DNA of 64,000 nt. Origin: Pseudomonas atagonensis (GTDB lineage Bacteria; Pseudomonadota; Gammaproteobacteria; Pseudomonadales; Pseudomonadaceae). This document shows, in pieces, positions 50,544-61,317 of this stretch. The notes below the pieces were generated by a model that worked only from the letters and a program-made list of their open reading frames with translations, had not been told where the DNA came from and did not search any database. Position numbers and translations under genes: made by a program. Every line of letters starts with the position of its first letter. The first letter of the stretch is position 1. Location: NCBI RefSeq assembly GCF_011369485.1, contig NZ_VXCA01000003.1:1-64000 (forward strand), given 5' to 3'.

Positions 50544-50594
50544 AAACCGCTGTAGCTTCTGCACATTCAGCAACGTCTACCTGACGAGGCCAAT

Positions 50595-50768
50595 ATGACC
50601 AGCCGCCTGAACCCCGAAGACCAAAAGCATGTCGAAGAGTACCTGCAACTGTCCCAACACCGTGTCGAGCGCCGGCCATTCCGGCCGTGGATGCTCCTGG
50701 TGCTGGTGCTGGCAGTGACCATTGGTCTGGGCCTGTTGAGCCGATTTATCAGTTACCTGACGCTATGA
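50595..50768 (+). CDS. DUF3094 small membrane protein
   Basis: 57 residues. A charged N-terminal half (MTSRLNPEDQKHVEEYLQL) precedes one membrane segment (about 34-52), so it is a single-pass inner-membrane protein with a cytoplasmic N-terminus. It matches the Pseudomonas DUF3094 family. Function is unknown. It lies 63 bases before the type II NADH dehydrogenase gene, with which it may be transcribed; a link to the respiratory membrane is possible. Confidence 0.8.
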   Translation: MTSRLNPEDQKHVEEYLQLSQHRVERRPFRPWMLLVLVLAVTIGLGLLSRFISYLTL

Positions 50769-50831
50769 GCTGCCTTGCGCTCGCTTGGGTAACCGCACCG
50801 ATTTCCTTTAAAAACCTTGCGAGTTATCCCT

Positions 50832-52130
50832 ATGTCCCATCGTATTGTCATTGTCGGCGGCGGCGCCGGCGGTCTGGAGTTGGCTACCCGTCTGGGTAAG
50901 ACTCTGGGCAAGCGCGGCACGGCCAGCGTGATGCTGGTCGACGCGAACCTCACGCACATCTGGAAACCGCTATTGCACGAAGTGGCCGCCGGATCGCTGA
51001 ACTCTTCCGAAGATGAACTCAACTATGTCGCCCAGGCCAAATGGAACCACTTTGAGTTCCAACTGGGGCGCATGAGCGGGCTCGATCGCGCACAGAAGAA
51101 AATCCAGCTGGCCGCTACTTATGACGAAAACGGCGTAGAGCTGGTGCCGGCGCGTGAAGTGCAGTACGACTCGCTGGTGATCGCGGTCGGCAGCACCACC
51201 AACGACTTCGGAACTCAGGGCGCGGCGCAACATTGCCTGTTCCTCGACACGCGCAAACAGGCTGAGCGCTTCCACCAGCAACTGCTCAACCACTATCTGC
51301 GGGCGCACGCCGGGCAGACCGATGTGGTCCAGCAGATCAGCGTGGCCATCGTCGGTGCCGGTGCGACCGGAGTCGAGCTGGCGGCGGAACTGCACAACGC
51401 CGCCCATGAACTGGCGGCTTACGGCCTCGACCGGATCAAACCGGAAAACATGCACATCACCCTGATCGAAGCCGGCCCACGGGTGCTGCCAGCCCTGCCG
51501 GAGCGCATCAGCGGGCCGGTGCACAAGACCCTGGAGAAACTCGGGGTCAATGTGATGACCAACGCCTCGGTCAGCGAAGTGACGGCCGACAGCCTGATCA
51601 CTGCCGACGGCAATGAGATCAAGGCCAGTCTGAAAGTCTGGGCGGCGGGTATTCGTGCGCCGGGTTTCCTCAAGGACATCGACGGTCTGGAAACCAACCG
51701 CATCAACCAGCTGCAGGTGCTGCCGACGTTGCAAACCACCCGTGACGAAAACATTTTCGCCTTCGGTGACTGCGCGGCCTGCCCGCAACCGGGCTCGGAT
51801 CGCAACGTACCGCCACGGGCGCAAGCGGCGCACCAACAGGCCTCGTTATTGGCCAAATCGCTGAAACTGCGCATCGAAGGCAAGACCCTGCCGGAGTACA
51901 AGTACACCGACTACGGCTCGCTGATTTCGCTGTCGCGTTTTTCGGCTGTGGGTAACTTGATGGGCAACCTGACGGGCAGTGTGATGCTCGAAGGCTGGCT
52001 GGCGCGGATGTTTTACGTGTCGCTGTATCGTATGCACCAGATGGCGCTGTACGGCCCGTTCCGCACGGCAATGCTGATGTTGGGCAGCAAGATTGGCCGG
52101 GGCACCGAGCCGCGTCTGAAACTGCATTGA
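50832..52130 (+). CDS. ndh: Type II NADH dehydrogenase (non-proton-pumping)
   Basis: 432 residues from the ATG at 50832. The FAD-binding motif is GGGAGGLELATRLG (about 9-22) and the NADH-binding motif VGAGATGVELAAEL (about 175-188). A hydrophobic helix near the C-terminus attaches it to the inner membrane. It oxidises NADH and reduces ubiquinone without pumping protons. Symbol taken from its P. aeruginosa counterpart next to DUF3094. A REPIN follows it. Confidence 0.93.
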   Translation: MSHRIVIVGGGAGGLELATRLGKTLGKRGTASVMLVDANLTHIWKPLLHEVAAGSLNSSEDELNYVAQAKWNHFEFQLGRMSGLDRAQKKIQLAATYDENGVELVPAREVQYDSLVIAVGSTTNDFGTQGAAQHCLFLDTRKQAERFHQQLLNHYLRAHAGQTDVVQQISVAIVGAGATGVELAAELHNAAHELAAYGLDRIKPENMHITLIEAGPRVLPALPERISGPVHKTLEKLGVNVMTNASVSEVTADSLITADGNEIKASLKVWAAGIRAPGFLKDIDGLETNRINQLQVLPTLQTTRDENIFAFGDCAACPQPGSDRNVPPRAQAAHQQASLLAKSLKLRIEGKTLPEYKYTDYGSLISLSRFSAVGNLMGNLTGSVMLEGWLARMFYVSLYRMHQMALYGPFRTAMLMLGSKIGRGTEPRLKLH

Positions 52131-52142
52131 TGCAGTAAACGT

Positions 52143-52232
52143 TGTGGGAGGGGGCTTGCTCCCGAATGCGGTGGGTCAGTCGACGTTAATGTGGCTGATT
52201 TATCGCTTTCGGGAGCAAGCCCCCTCCCACAT
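52143..52232. repeat. REPIN after ndh
   Basis: Fourth copy of the TGTGGGAGGGGGCTTGCTCC family, with a full inverted arm. The roughly 195 bases from here to the EF-hand gene contain no other gene that I can support. Confidence 0.9.
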
Positions 52233-52428
52233 TTCGATCCTCATGCAGTTGAAGATCTGTTTCTCACTGTATCCGCGCCACACATTCCCCGACTTCGCTT
52301 ACAAACGCCCCTGCTCAGCGACACAGTCGCGATACACCGCCACCGCTTAATGGCCACACCCGAGCAACACCTGCTCTGGCTAATCGTCCTTAACGTGTGG
52401 TTGCGTTGCGCAGCCCAGGAGAATGTAA

Positions 52429-52836
52429 ATGTCCCGCACTTCGGCTCTCGGTAAAAAATCCATTGGCCTGCTCGGCGCTGCGCTGGCCGGCGGCCTGATG
52501 TTGTCCGGTTCGGTATTCGCGGCTCAGCCGCTGGCTCAGGGCTACATGGTCGCCTCGGCGGAAACGTCGTTAAAAGCCCCGGAAGGCAAATGCGGTGAAG
52601 GCAAATGTGGCGATGCGTCGATGGCCAAAACCGACAGTGATGGAGACGGCAAGGTCTCCCGCGCAGAATTCCTCAAGGTCGCGCCAAAGTCTGACTTCGA
52701 CAAGATCGACACCAACCATGACGGCTTCATTGACGAGCAAGAGGCCTACAACAACGTCAAAGCCAACTTCGAAGCCAATGGCAAGAAAATGCCTAAAGGC
52801 CTGTTCGAACACTTGAAGGATCAAGACGGCGCCTGA
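52429..52836 (+). CDS. Secreted EF-hand protein with tandem EGKCG motifs (HvfA/bufferin-like)
   Basis: 135 residues. A signal peptide (1-31, ending VFA) is followed by two back-to-back EGKCG motifs (52-56 and 57-61) and two EF-hand loops (69-80, DSDGDGKVSRAE, and 94-105, DTNHDGFIDEQE). The EGKCG repeat is the core of HvfA/bufferin-type RiPP precursors, whose cysteines are modified by MNIO (DUF692) enzymes and bind copper. No DUF692, DUF2063 or DoxX gene lies beside it, so the modification is inference. It may instead be just a calcium-binding periplasmic protein. It has AGGAG before the ATG and its own terminator. Confidence 0.82.
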   Translation: MSRTSALGKKSIGLLGAALAGGLMLSGSVFAAQPLAQGYMVASAETSLKAPEGKCGEGKCGDASMAKTDSDGDGKVSRAEFLKVAPKSDFDKIDTNHDGFIDEQEAYNNVKANFEANGKKMPKGLFEHLKDQDGA

Positions 52837-52859
52837 CCCACGCGGTGCTACAAAATCAG

Positions 52860-52892
52860 GCCGCGACCTTCACAAGAAGGCGCGGCTTTTTT
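52860..52892 (+). terminator. Intrinsic terminator after the EF-hand gene
   Basis: GCCGCG-A-CCTTC and GAAGG-CGCGGC pair with one bulged A around a 4-base loop, followed by six T. Confidence 0.8.
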
Positions 52893-52905
52893 GTGCCCGT
52901 CGTAC

Positions 52906-54772
<1,867 letters not shown>

Positions 54773-54774
54773 GT

Positions 54775-54805
54775 AAAAAAAAGGCGACCTTTCAAAGATC
54801 GCCTT
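54775..54805 (-). terminator. Terminator-like hairpin inside the tRNA cluster
   Basis: On the minus strand AAGGCGA-N11-TCGCCTT is followed by eight T, a typical intrinsic terminator. It lies between tRNA-Lys and the last tRNA-Pro, so the latter would need read-through or its own promoter. Confidence 0.65.
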
Positions 54806-54869
54806 CTTCGATCAGCGCTTTTGGCCTCTGATCTTAAGATTCGATCCCAGCGCTAACTGGTTTCAAAAA

Positions 54870-54945
54870 TGGTGGGTCGTGTGGGATTCGAACCTACGAC
54901 CAATTGGTTAAAAGCCAACTGCTCTACCAACTGAGCTAACGACCC
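54870..54945 (-). tRNA. tRNA-Lys (anticodon TTT)
   Basis: 76 bases with encoded CCA. The 5' end is GGGTCGTTAGCTCAGTTGGT and the anticodon stem-loop is TTGGCTTTTAACCAA. It lies between the two tRNA-Pro copies and is transcribed with them on the minus strand. Confidence 0.97.
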
Positions 54946-54950
54946 AAAAA

Positions 54951-55027
54951 TGGTCGGGGTAAGGGGATTCGAACTCCTGACATCCTGCTCCCAAAGCAGG
55001 CGCGCTACCGGACTGCGCTATACCCCG
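54951..55027 (-). tRNA. tRNA-Pro (anticodon TGG), proximal copy
   Basis: 77 bases with encoded CCA, identical to the copy at 54696-54772. Only 5 bases separate it from tRNA-Lys. Confidence 0.97.
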
Positions 55028-55036
55028 GCTTGAAAT

Positions 55037-55112
55037 TGGCTCCGTGACCAGGACTCGAACCTGGGACCCAATGATTAACAGTCATTTGCTCTACCGACTG
55101 AGCTATCACGGA
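55037..55112 (-). tRNA. tRNA-Asn (anticodon GTT)
   Basis: 76 bases with encoded CCA. The 5' end is TCCGTGATAGCTCAGTCGGT and the anticodon loop CTGTTAA. It is the first tRNA of the cluster; the order of transcription is Asn, Pro, Lys, Pro. Confidence 0.97.
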
Positions 55113-55196
55113 ACTACATATTTCAATTTACAACGGTGAAACTTACAGCTCTTAGACTTCGTTCGCATCGCTGCGTTCGTGTGTCTGAGGCGCGCT

Positions 55197-55224
55197 ATTC
55201 TACAACCTAGATCACCTCTGTCAA
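55197..55224 (-). promoter_or_regulatory. Promoter of the tRNA cluster with GC-rich discriminator
   Basis: On the minus strand TTGACA, 16 bases, TAGAAT, then AGCGCGCC. The AT-rich bases upstream (about 55235-55265) resemble an UP element. The GC-rich discriminator is the feature that makes stable-RNA promoters sensitive to ppGpp and DksA. Confidence 0.82.
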
Positions 55225-55356
55225 CCCCCTAAATTGCTTTCAAGTTAATGATTTGCAACTTATTTCAGATTTCCGCTCAGTGAGCTGAAACCTTGTGGGT
55301 GACTGACTGCGGGGCGCACTTTACAAGCCTTTTCCTTTGAGTTCAACAGCCTAACG

Positions 55357-55384
55357 AAAAAAAGGCCCCACAATGTGGGGCCTT
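55357..55384 (-). terminator. Intrinsic terminator after clpB
   Basis: On the minus strand AAGGCCCCACA-TGTGGGGCCTT is an 11-bp stem followed by a run of T, 23 bases after the clpB stop. It isolates clpB from the tRNA promoter. Confidence 0.88.
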
Positions 55385-55407
55385 CCTTATTTCATTGCCG
55401 CTTTGGC

Positions 55408-57972
55408 TCAGTTGAAAACGATTTCGTCGTTCTCGACAGTGCCGGTGGCGGTATCGCCGGGCATGAAATGACCCGACAGGATCAATTGTGCCAGCGGGTT
55501 TTCGATCCAGCGCTGAATCGCCCGTTTCAAAGGACGTGCGCCATAGACCGGGTCGTAACCGACAGCAATCAGCTTGTCCATCGCTTCCGGACTCAGCTCC
55601 AGCTTCAGCTCGCGCTCGGCCAGACGTGTGCGCAGACGGCCCAACTGGATTTCGGTAATGCCCGCAATCTGATCCCGCGCCAAAGGCTCGAAGATCACCA
55701 CTTCGTCGACCCGGTTGATGAATTCCGGGCGGAAGTGCGAAGTCAGCGCATCCATTACCGCTGCACGCTGGGCTTCACGATCACCGACCAGTTCCTGGAT
55801 CTGCACCGACCCCAGGTTCGAGGTCATGACGATCACGGTATTGCGGAAGTCCACCGTACGGCCATGGCTGTCGGTCAGGCGACCATCCTCCAGCACTTGC
55901 AGCAAGATGTTGAACACATCCGGATGCGCCTTCTCGACTTCGTCCAGCAGGATCACCGAGTAAGGCTTGCGCCGTACCGCTTCGGTCAGATAACCGCCCT
56001 CCTCGTAACCGACGTATCCCGGCGGCGCACCGATCAGGCGAGCCACGGAATGTTTCTCCATGAACTCGGACATGTCGATTCGTACCATCGCCTCTTCGGT
56101 ATCGAAAAGGAACTCGGCCAACGCCTTGCACAGCTCGGTTTTACCGACACCGGTCGGGCCGAGGAACATGAAAGAACCGCTCGGACGATTCGGGTCGGAC
56201 AACCCGGCACGCGAACGCCGTACTGCGTTAGCCACAGCCACTACCGCCTCGTCCTGGCCGATTACGCGCTGGTGCAACAGGCTTTCCATCTTCATCAGCT
56301 TGTCGCGCTCGCCTTCGAGCATTTTCGACACCGGAATGCCGGTCCACTTCGACACGACTTCAGCGATTTCTTCTTCAGTTACCTTGCTGCGCAGCAACTG
56401 ATTTTCGCTCTTGCCGTGCTGGTCGACCATTTGCAGGCTGCGTTCCAGATCCGGGATCACCCCGTACTGCAACTCGGCCATGCGGTTGAGGTCGCCTTTG
56501 CGGCGCGCCGCTTCGAGCTCCTGACGCGACTGTTCGATCTTCTGCTGAATCTGTGCAGAACCCTGTACCTCGGCTTTTTCCGAGTTCCAGATTTCTTCCA
56601 GATCCGAGTACTCACGCTCGTGACGCTCGATTTCTTCCTGGAGTTTTTCCAGACGTTTCTTCGCCGCGTCGTCGCTTTCTTTCTTCAGTGCCTGGGATTC
56701 CACCTTCAACTGAATCAGGCGACGCTCCAGACGATCCAGCACTTCCGGCTTGGAGTCGATTTCCATGCGGATACGGCTGGCAGCTTCGTCGATCAGGTCG
56801 ATGGCCTTGTCCGGCAACTGCCGGTCAGTGATGTAGCGATGACTGAGCTTGGCCGCCGCGATAATCGCGCCGTCGGTGATCGCCACCTTGTGGTGAACCT
56901 CGTAACGCTCCTTGAGGCCACGCAGGATGGCGATGGTGTCTTCCTCGCTCGGCTCATCCACCAGCACTTTCTGGAAGCGTCGTTCGAGCGCCGCGTCCTT
57001 CTCTATATATTGGCGGTACTCGTTGAGCGTGGTCGCGCCGACGCAGTGCAACTCACCGCGAGCCAGTGCAGGCTTGAGCATGTTGCCGGCGTCCATCGAA
57101 CCTTCGCCCTTGCCAGCGCCGACCATGGTGTGCAGTTCGTCGATGAACAGAATGATCTGCCCTTCCTGCTTCGACAGCTCGTTGAGCAGCGATTTCAGGC
57201 GCTCTTCGAACTCACCGCGATACTTGGCACCGGCAATCAGCGCGCCCATGTCCAGCGACAGCAGACGTTTGCCCTTGAGGCCGTCCGGTACTTCGCCGTT
57301 GATGATGCGCTGGGCCAGACCTTCGGCGATGGCGGTTTTACCCACGCCAGGCTCACCGATCAGCACCGGGTTGTTTTTGGTGCGGCGTTGCAGAACCTGA
57401 ATGGTGCGACGGATTTCGTCGTCACGGCCGATCACCGGATCGAGCTTGCCGTCTTCGGCGCGCTTGGTCAGGTCCACGGTGTATTTATCCAGCGCCTGCC
57501 GCGACTCTTCGTGGTTGGCGTCATTCACCGCTTCGCCGCCACGCAGGTTGTTGATCGCGTTTTCCAGAGCTTTTTTACTCACGCCCTGGCCGAGCAGCAA
57601 CTTGCCGAGCTTGCTGTTCTCGTCCATCGCCGCGAGCAGCACCAGTTCGCTGGAAATGAACTGGTCGCCCTTCTGCTGGGCCAGACGATCAGCCTGATTG
57701 AGCAGGCGCGCCAGGTCCTGCGACATGTTGACGTCGCCGGTCGGGTTCTGGATTTTCGGTAATTGGTCGAGCTCTTTGGTCAGCTCTTTTCGCAAGCTGT
57801 TGACGTCGAAGCCTACCTGCATCAGCAGAGGTTTGATCGAACCACCCTGCTGCTCAAGCATGGCTTGCATCAAGTGCGCCGGCTCGATGGCCGGATGATC
57901 GTGGCCGACTGCCAACGACTGGGCGTCGGACAAGGCCAACTGTAATTTGCTGGTTAAACGGTCTATTCGCAT
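55408..57972 (-). CDS. clpB: ClpB disaggregase (AAA+ chaperone)
   Basis: 854 residues. An N-terminal Clp domain (1-145) is followed by two AAA+ modules, with Walker A GEPGVGKT in the first (about 206-213) and GPTGVGKT in the second (about 605-612). The long coiled-coil middle domain (about 410-525) that defines ClpB and contacts DnaK is present. ClpB extracts polypeptides from aggregates with DnaK/DnaJ/GrpE. It has a heat-shock promoter and its own terminator. Confidence 0.97.
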   Translation of the reverse strand: MRIDRLTSKLQLALSDAQSLAVGHDHPAIEPAHLMQAMLEQQGGSIKPLLMQVGFDVNSLRKELTKELDQLPKIQNPTGDVNMSQDLARLLNQADRLAQQKGDQFISSELVLLAAMDENSKLGKLLLGQGVSKKALENAINNLRGGEAVNDANHEESRQALDKYTVDLTKRAEDGKLDPVIGRDDEIRRTIQVLQRRTKNNPVLIGEPGVGKTAIAEGLAQRIINGEVPDGLKGKRLLSLDMGALIAGAKYRGEFEERLKSLLNELSKQEGQIILFIDELHTMVGAGKGEGSMDAGNMLKPALARGELHCVGATTLNEYRQYIEKDAALERRFQKVLVDEPSEEDTIAILRGLKERYEVHHKVAITDGAIIAAAKLSHRYITDRQLPDKAIDLIDEAASRIRMEIDSKPEVLDRLERRLIQLKVESQALKKESDDAAKKRLEKLQEEIERHEREYSDLEEIWNSEKAEVQGSAQIQQKIEQSRQELEAARRKGDLNRMAELQYGVIPDLERSLQMVDQHGKSENQLLRSKVTEEEIAEVVSKWTGIPVSKMLEGERDKLMKMESLLHQRVIGQDEAVVAVANAVRRSRAGLSDPNRPSGSFMFLGPTGVGKTELCKALAEFLFDTEEAMVRIDMSEFMEKHSVARLIGAPPGYVGYEEGGYLTEAVRRKPYSVILLDEVEKAHPDVFNILLQVLEDGRLTDSHGRTVDFRNTVIVMTSNLGSVQIQELVGDREAQRAAVMDALTSHFRPEFINRVDEVVIFEPLARDQIAGITEIQLGRLRTRLAERELKLELSPEAMDKLIAVGYDPVYGARPLKRAIQRWIENPLAQLILSGHFMPGDTATGTVENDEIVFN

Positions 57973-58043
57973 AAGTCACCTTCCTTTTGAGCAGGCCGGA
58001 CCTAAAAACCATCCTGAATAAAGAAACCTGCCAGATACCGCTA

Positions 58044-58072
58044 TAGATGCGGTCGATTCTGGAAGATTCAAG
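58044..58072 (-). promoter_or_regulatory. Sigma-32 (RpoH) promoter of clpB
   Basis: On the minus strand CTTGAA, 14 bases, CCGCATCTA fits the RpoH consensus (CTTGAA-N13-15-CCCATNTA) well. It lies about 72 bases before the clpB ATG, consistent with heat-shock control. Confidence 0.8.
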
Positions 58073-58102
58073 CGTCAGAGGTGTGATGCAGATCAGGCAA
58101 GT

Positions 58103-58825
58103 CTAGCGGGTGAGCCAAACCAGGGAGGCGAAGCGACCGGTGCGTGACGCACGGCGGTAGGAAAAGAAGCGCGGATCGGTCACTGTGCAGAAACCGCCGC
58201 CATAAACCGCTGTGACACCACGGGCGGCCAGACGCAGGCGCGCCAGCAAATAGATGTCAGCCATGAACTTGCCAGCATTGCTGCTCGGTACAAAGGCATC
58301 GGCTGCTTCGGGCAATTGATTGATGAAGACTTCCCGAACTTCCGGGCCGACTTCAAAGGCTTGCGGGCCGATGGCCGGACCGAGCCAGACCAGCACCTCT
58401 TCAGCCGGAACATCAAGTGTGTCGAGCGTCGCTTCAAGCACACCTGCTGCCAAACCGCGCCAACCGGCGTGAGCTGCCGCTACACGGGTGCCAGCACGGT
58501 CGCAGAACAATGCTGGCAAGCAATCCGCCGTCATCGCCGCACAGGCAATTCCGGGGGTAGCCGTCCAACTGGCGTCGGCGGTCGCAACAATGCCCGGATC
58601 AGCATGCGCCACGGCAATCCCGTGCACTTGCTGCAGCCAGGCAGGCTTTATAGAGAAGTGATCAGTCAGACGCCGACGGTTCTCGGCGACGTCTTGCGGG
58701 CGATCATCAACATGATCGCCCAGATTGAGACTGTCGAACGGCGCCTCGCTGACACCACCCTCGCGGGTGGTGACACAGGCCCTGACGCTGGCCGGCGCAG
58801 GCCAGTCCGGCGTCAGCCAGCTCAT
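58103..58825 (-). CDS. pgeF: Peptidoglycan editing factor PgeF (multicopper-oxidase-like laccase domain)
   Basis: 240 residues of the YfiH family. The metal-site residues are kept: His in QQVHGIAVAH, Cys in TADCLPALF and His in AAAHAGWRG. In E. coli PgeF removes wrongly incorporated L-Ser from peptidoglycan precursors. The start overlaps the rluD stop by 4 bases. The order bamD | rluD-pgeF-clpB is conserved in gammaproteobacteria. Confidence 0.94.
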   Translation of the reverse strand: MSWLTPDWPAPASVRACVTTREGGVSEAPFDSLNLGDHVDDRPQDVAENRRRLTDHFSIKPAWLQQVHGIAVAHADPGIVATADASWTATPGIACAAMTADCLPALFCDRAGTRVAAAHAGWRGLAAGVLEATLDTLDVPAEEVLVWLGPAIGPQAFEVGPEVREVFINQLPEAADAFVPSSNAGKFMADIYLLARLRLAARGVTAVYGGGFCTVTDPRFFSYRRASRTGRFASLVWLTR

Positions 58826-59784
58826 CCGACGAAAGCCTCGCGATCCTGCTTGAGCAGGGTCAGCAGCCAGACGAAATCTTCCGGCAGCGGCGATTCCCAG
58901 CTCATGCGCTGACCGCTTGTCGGGTGATCCAGCTCAAGGAACCGAGCGTGCAGCGCCTGCCGCGGGAAGTTCTTGAGGGTTTCGACCATGTTCAGGTTCG
59001 CCGCCGGCGGAATACGGAAGCGACCGCCGTATGCCGGATCGCCGACCAACGGGAAGTTGATGTGCGCCATGTGCACGCGGATCTGGTGAGTACGGCCGGT
59101 TTCCAGTTTCACCCGTACGTGGGTGTGCGAACGGAAACGCTCCAGCACGCGGTAGTGGCTGACGGCAGGCTTGCCGCCCTCCATCACCGCCATGCGCTGG
59201 CGCTGCTGGCCGTGACGACCGATCGGCGCGTTGATCTTGCCGCCGGCAGTCACCACGCCGATCACGATGCACTCGTAGATCCGGCTGACACTGCGGCTCT
59301 GCAACTGGGCCACCAGCTGCGTCTGCGCCTGAATGGTCTTGGCCACCACCATCAGACCGGTCGTGTCCTTGTCCAGGCGATGCACGATGCCGGCGCGCGG
59401 GACATTGATAATGTCCGGCACATGGTGCAGCAAGGCGTTGAGCAAGGTGCCATCAGCGTGACCGGCAGCCGGGTGCACCACCAGGCCCGCAGGCTTGTTG
59501 ATGACCAGGATGTCGTCGTCTTCATAGACGATGTCGAGCTCGATGTCCTGGGCGATCCACTCGCCCTGGGCCTCCTGCTCGGCAGTCAGCTCAAGAATGG
59601 CACCGCCATGCACAATGTCGCGCGGGCGGATGACCGCCCCGTCCACAGTCAGGCGACCTTCTTTGATCCAGGCGGAAAGGCGCGAGCGTGAGTGCTCAGC
59701 GAAGAGTTGGGCGGCGACTTGATCGAGGCGTTGGCCGCCCAAATCGGACGGCACCTCTGCGCGAAGTTCAATTTTATCGGACAT
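58822..59784 (-). CDS. rluD: 23S rRNA pseudouridine synthase RluD
   Basis: 320 residues from the ATG at 59784. An N-terminal S4 RNA-binding domain (about 18-75) precedes the RluA-family catalytic domain with Asp138 in [10 protein letters not shown]. It makes pseudouridines in helix 69 of 23S rRNA, important for ribosome assembly. The longer upstream reading frame overlaps the divergent bamD region and is rejected. bamD starts 150 bases away on the other strand. Confidence 0.95.
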   Translation of the reverse strand: MSDKIELRAEVPSDLGGQRLDQVAAQLFAEHSRSRLSAWIKEGRLTVDGAVIRPRDIVHGGAILELTAEQEAQGEWIAQDIELDIVYEDDDILVINKPAGLVVHPAAGHADGTLLNALLHHVPDIINVPRAGIVHRLDKDTTGLMVVAKTIQAQTQLVAQLQSRSVSRIYECIVIGVVTAGGKINAPIGRHGQQRQRMAVMEGGKPAVSHYRVLERFRSHTHVRVKLETGRTHQIRVHMAHINFPLVGDPAYGGRFRIPPAANLNMVETLKNFPRQALHARFLELDHPTSGQRMSWESPLPEDFVWLLTLLKQDREAFVG

Positions 59785-59934
59785 GCTCTGACTGGCGTCG
59801 GCACAGCTTTTGGTTTCGGCTGCGCGCTTGTGGTTAAATACGGCGTCTTTTGCCCCGAGGCTTTTCAACGGGGCGCTCATCATAACAGGACGGCCCCGCC
59901 CAAGACAGCGGCCGTCATAGGGACGCAAGCCGCC

Positions 59935-60948
59935 ATGCAAGTGAAACACCTGCTGCTGATCGCCATCCTCGCATTGACCGCTGCTTGCTCATCGAAGGAA
60001 GTCGTAGACGAAAACCTCAGCGAAGCCGAGCTGTATCAGCAGGCTCAGACTGACCTGGACAACAACAGCTACACCAGCGCCACCGCCAAGCTGAAGGCTC
60101 TGGAGTCGCGTTATCCGTTCGGTCGCTACGCCGATCAGGCGCAGCTGGAACTGATCTACGCCAACTACAAGAACTCGGAGCCGGAAGCTGCAAAGTCCGC
60201 CGCTGAGCGCTTCATTCGTCTGCACCCACAGCATCCGAACGTCGATTACGCGTACTACCTCAAGGGTCTGACCTCTTTCGACCAGGACGTCGGCCTGCTG
60301 GCGCGCTTTCTGCCGCTGGACATGACCAAGCGTGACCCGGGCGCCGCGCGCGACTCGTACAACGAGTTCGCCCAGCTGACCAGCCGCTACCCGAACAGCC
60401 GCTACGCGCCGGACGCCAAGCAGCGCATGATTTACCTGCGCAACCTGCTGGCGGCCTACGAAATCCACGTGGCCGACTACTACCTGACCCGACAGGCTTA
60501 CGTCGCCGCCGCGAACCGTGGCCGTTACGTGGTGGAAAACTTCCAGGAAACCCCATCGGTCGGCGACGGCCTGGCGGTCATGACTGAAGCCTATCAGCGT
60601 CTGCACCTGGACGATCTGGCGGCCACCAGTCTGGAAACCCTGAAGCTCAACTACCCGAACCACCCGAGCCTGCAAGACGGCCAGTTCGTGCCACGGGTTG
60701 CCGAAGCCGACAACCGTTCGTTCCTGAGCAAGGCGACGTTGGGTCTGATCGAATCGCGCCCACCGCTGCCGCCGGGAGAAACCCGCGCCAATCAGGACGT
60801 GCAGAAACAGTTCCAGGACGCGAAAGACGCGATCCCGAACGAGCTCAAGCCTAAAGACGAGAACGGCGACGTGATCGAAGAGCCGGAGCCTGAGTCCACC
60901 AGCGACCGTTCGTGGTTCAGCTACATGACCTTCGGCGTGTTCGACTGA
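59935..60948 (+). CDS. bamD: Outer-membrane protein assembly factor BamD
   Basis: 337 residues from the ATG at 59935. The lipobox is LTAAC (Cys18), followed by SS, consistent with outer-membrane retention. TPR repeats fill about 35-245, and an acidic tail (about 290-330) is typical of Pseudomonas BamD. It is the essential lipoprotein of the BAM complex that recognises outer-membrane proteins and places them on BamA. It is divergent from rluD and has its own terminator. Confidence 0.96.
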   Translation: MQVKHLLLIAILALTAACSSKEVVDENLSEAELYQQAQTDLDNNSYTSATAKLKALESRYPFGRYADQAQLELIYANYKNSEPEAAKSAAERFIRLHPQHPNVDYAYYLKGLTSFDQDVGLLARFLPLDMTKRDPGAARDSYNEFAQLTSRYPNSRYAPDAKQRMIYLRNLLAAYEIHVADYYLTRQAYVAAANRGRYVVENFQETPSVGDGLAVMTEAYQRLHLDDLAATSLETLKLNYPNHPSLQDGQFVPRVAEADNRSFLSKATLGLIESRPPLPPGETRANQDVQKQFQDAKDAIPNELKPKDENGDVIEEPEPESTSDRSWFSYMTFGVFD

Positions 60949-60965
60949 TCACACCGCAAGTACAG

Positions 60966-60993
60966 AAAAGGGAGATCTTCGGATCTCCCTTTT
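60966..60993 (+). terminator. Intrinsic terminator after bamD
   Basis: AAAAGGGAGATC-TTCG-GATCTCCCTTTT is a 12-bp stem with a TTCG loop, 18 bases after the bamD stop; it can work on both strands. Confidence 0.85.
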
Positions 60994-61074
60994 GCATTAC
61001 CGCGCTTTAATTGACTGTGCGCTGCTCGGGACCTTGGCTAAACTGCCGGATCATCAGTCGAAAAGCCGCTCATC

Positions 61075-61317
61075 ATGCTTCGTTTATTGTTCTGGATCGC
61101 CGTGATCTTCGCCGCAATATGGCTGTGGCGTAAATTCAAGGCGCCCGCCTCCTCCAACCCATCCTCCCGAGCCCCTCGCGAACAGGATGCACCGCCCATG
61201 GTGCGTTGCGCCCATTGCGGCGTGCACTTGCCGCGTGATCGCGCACTAAGCGTTCAACAACAATGGTATTGCAGCCAGGCTCACCTCGAGCAAGGCCCGG
61301 GTGCAAGTGATCGCTGA
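61075..61317 (+). CDS. PP0621 family zinc-ribbon membrane protein
   Basis: 80 residues. One N-terminal membrane helix (about 3-19) is followed by a Pro/Ser-rich linker and a small zinc-ribbon-like region (CAHCGVHLPRDRAL...WYCSQAHL). It matches the PP0621 family, of unknown function, which is found upstream of pilS in Pseudomonas. It overlaps the pilS start by 17 bases, so they are translated together. A role in pilus regulation is possible but unproven. Confidence 0.85.
   Translation: MLRLLFWIAVIFAAIWLWRKFKAPASSNPSSRAPREQDAPPMVRCAHCGVHLPRDRALSVQQQWYCSQAHLEQGPGASDR

Noticed and set aside
52191..52454. Open frames between the REPIN and the EF-hand gene
   Set aside because: They start in the repeat and have no homology or start signals.
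55375..57762. 795-codon open frame antisense to clpB
   Set aside because: ClpB is unmistakable on the minus strand; the antisense frame also reads through the clpB terminator.
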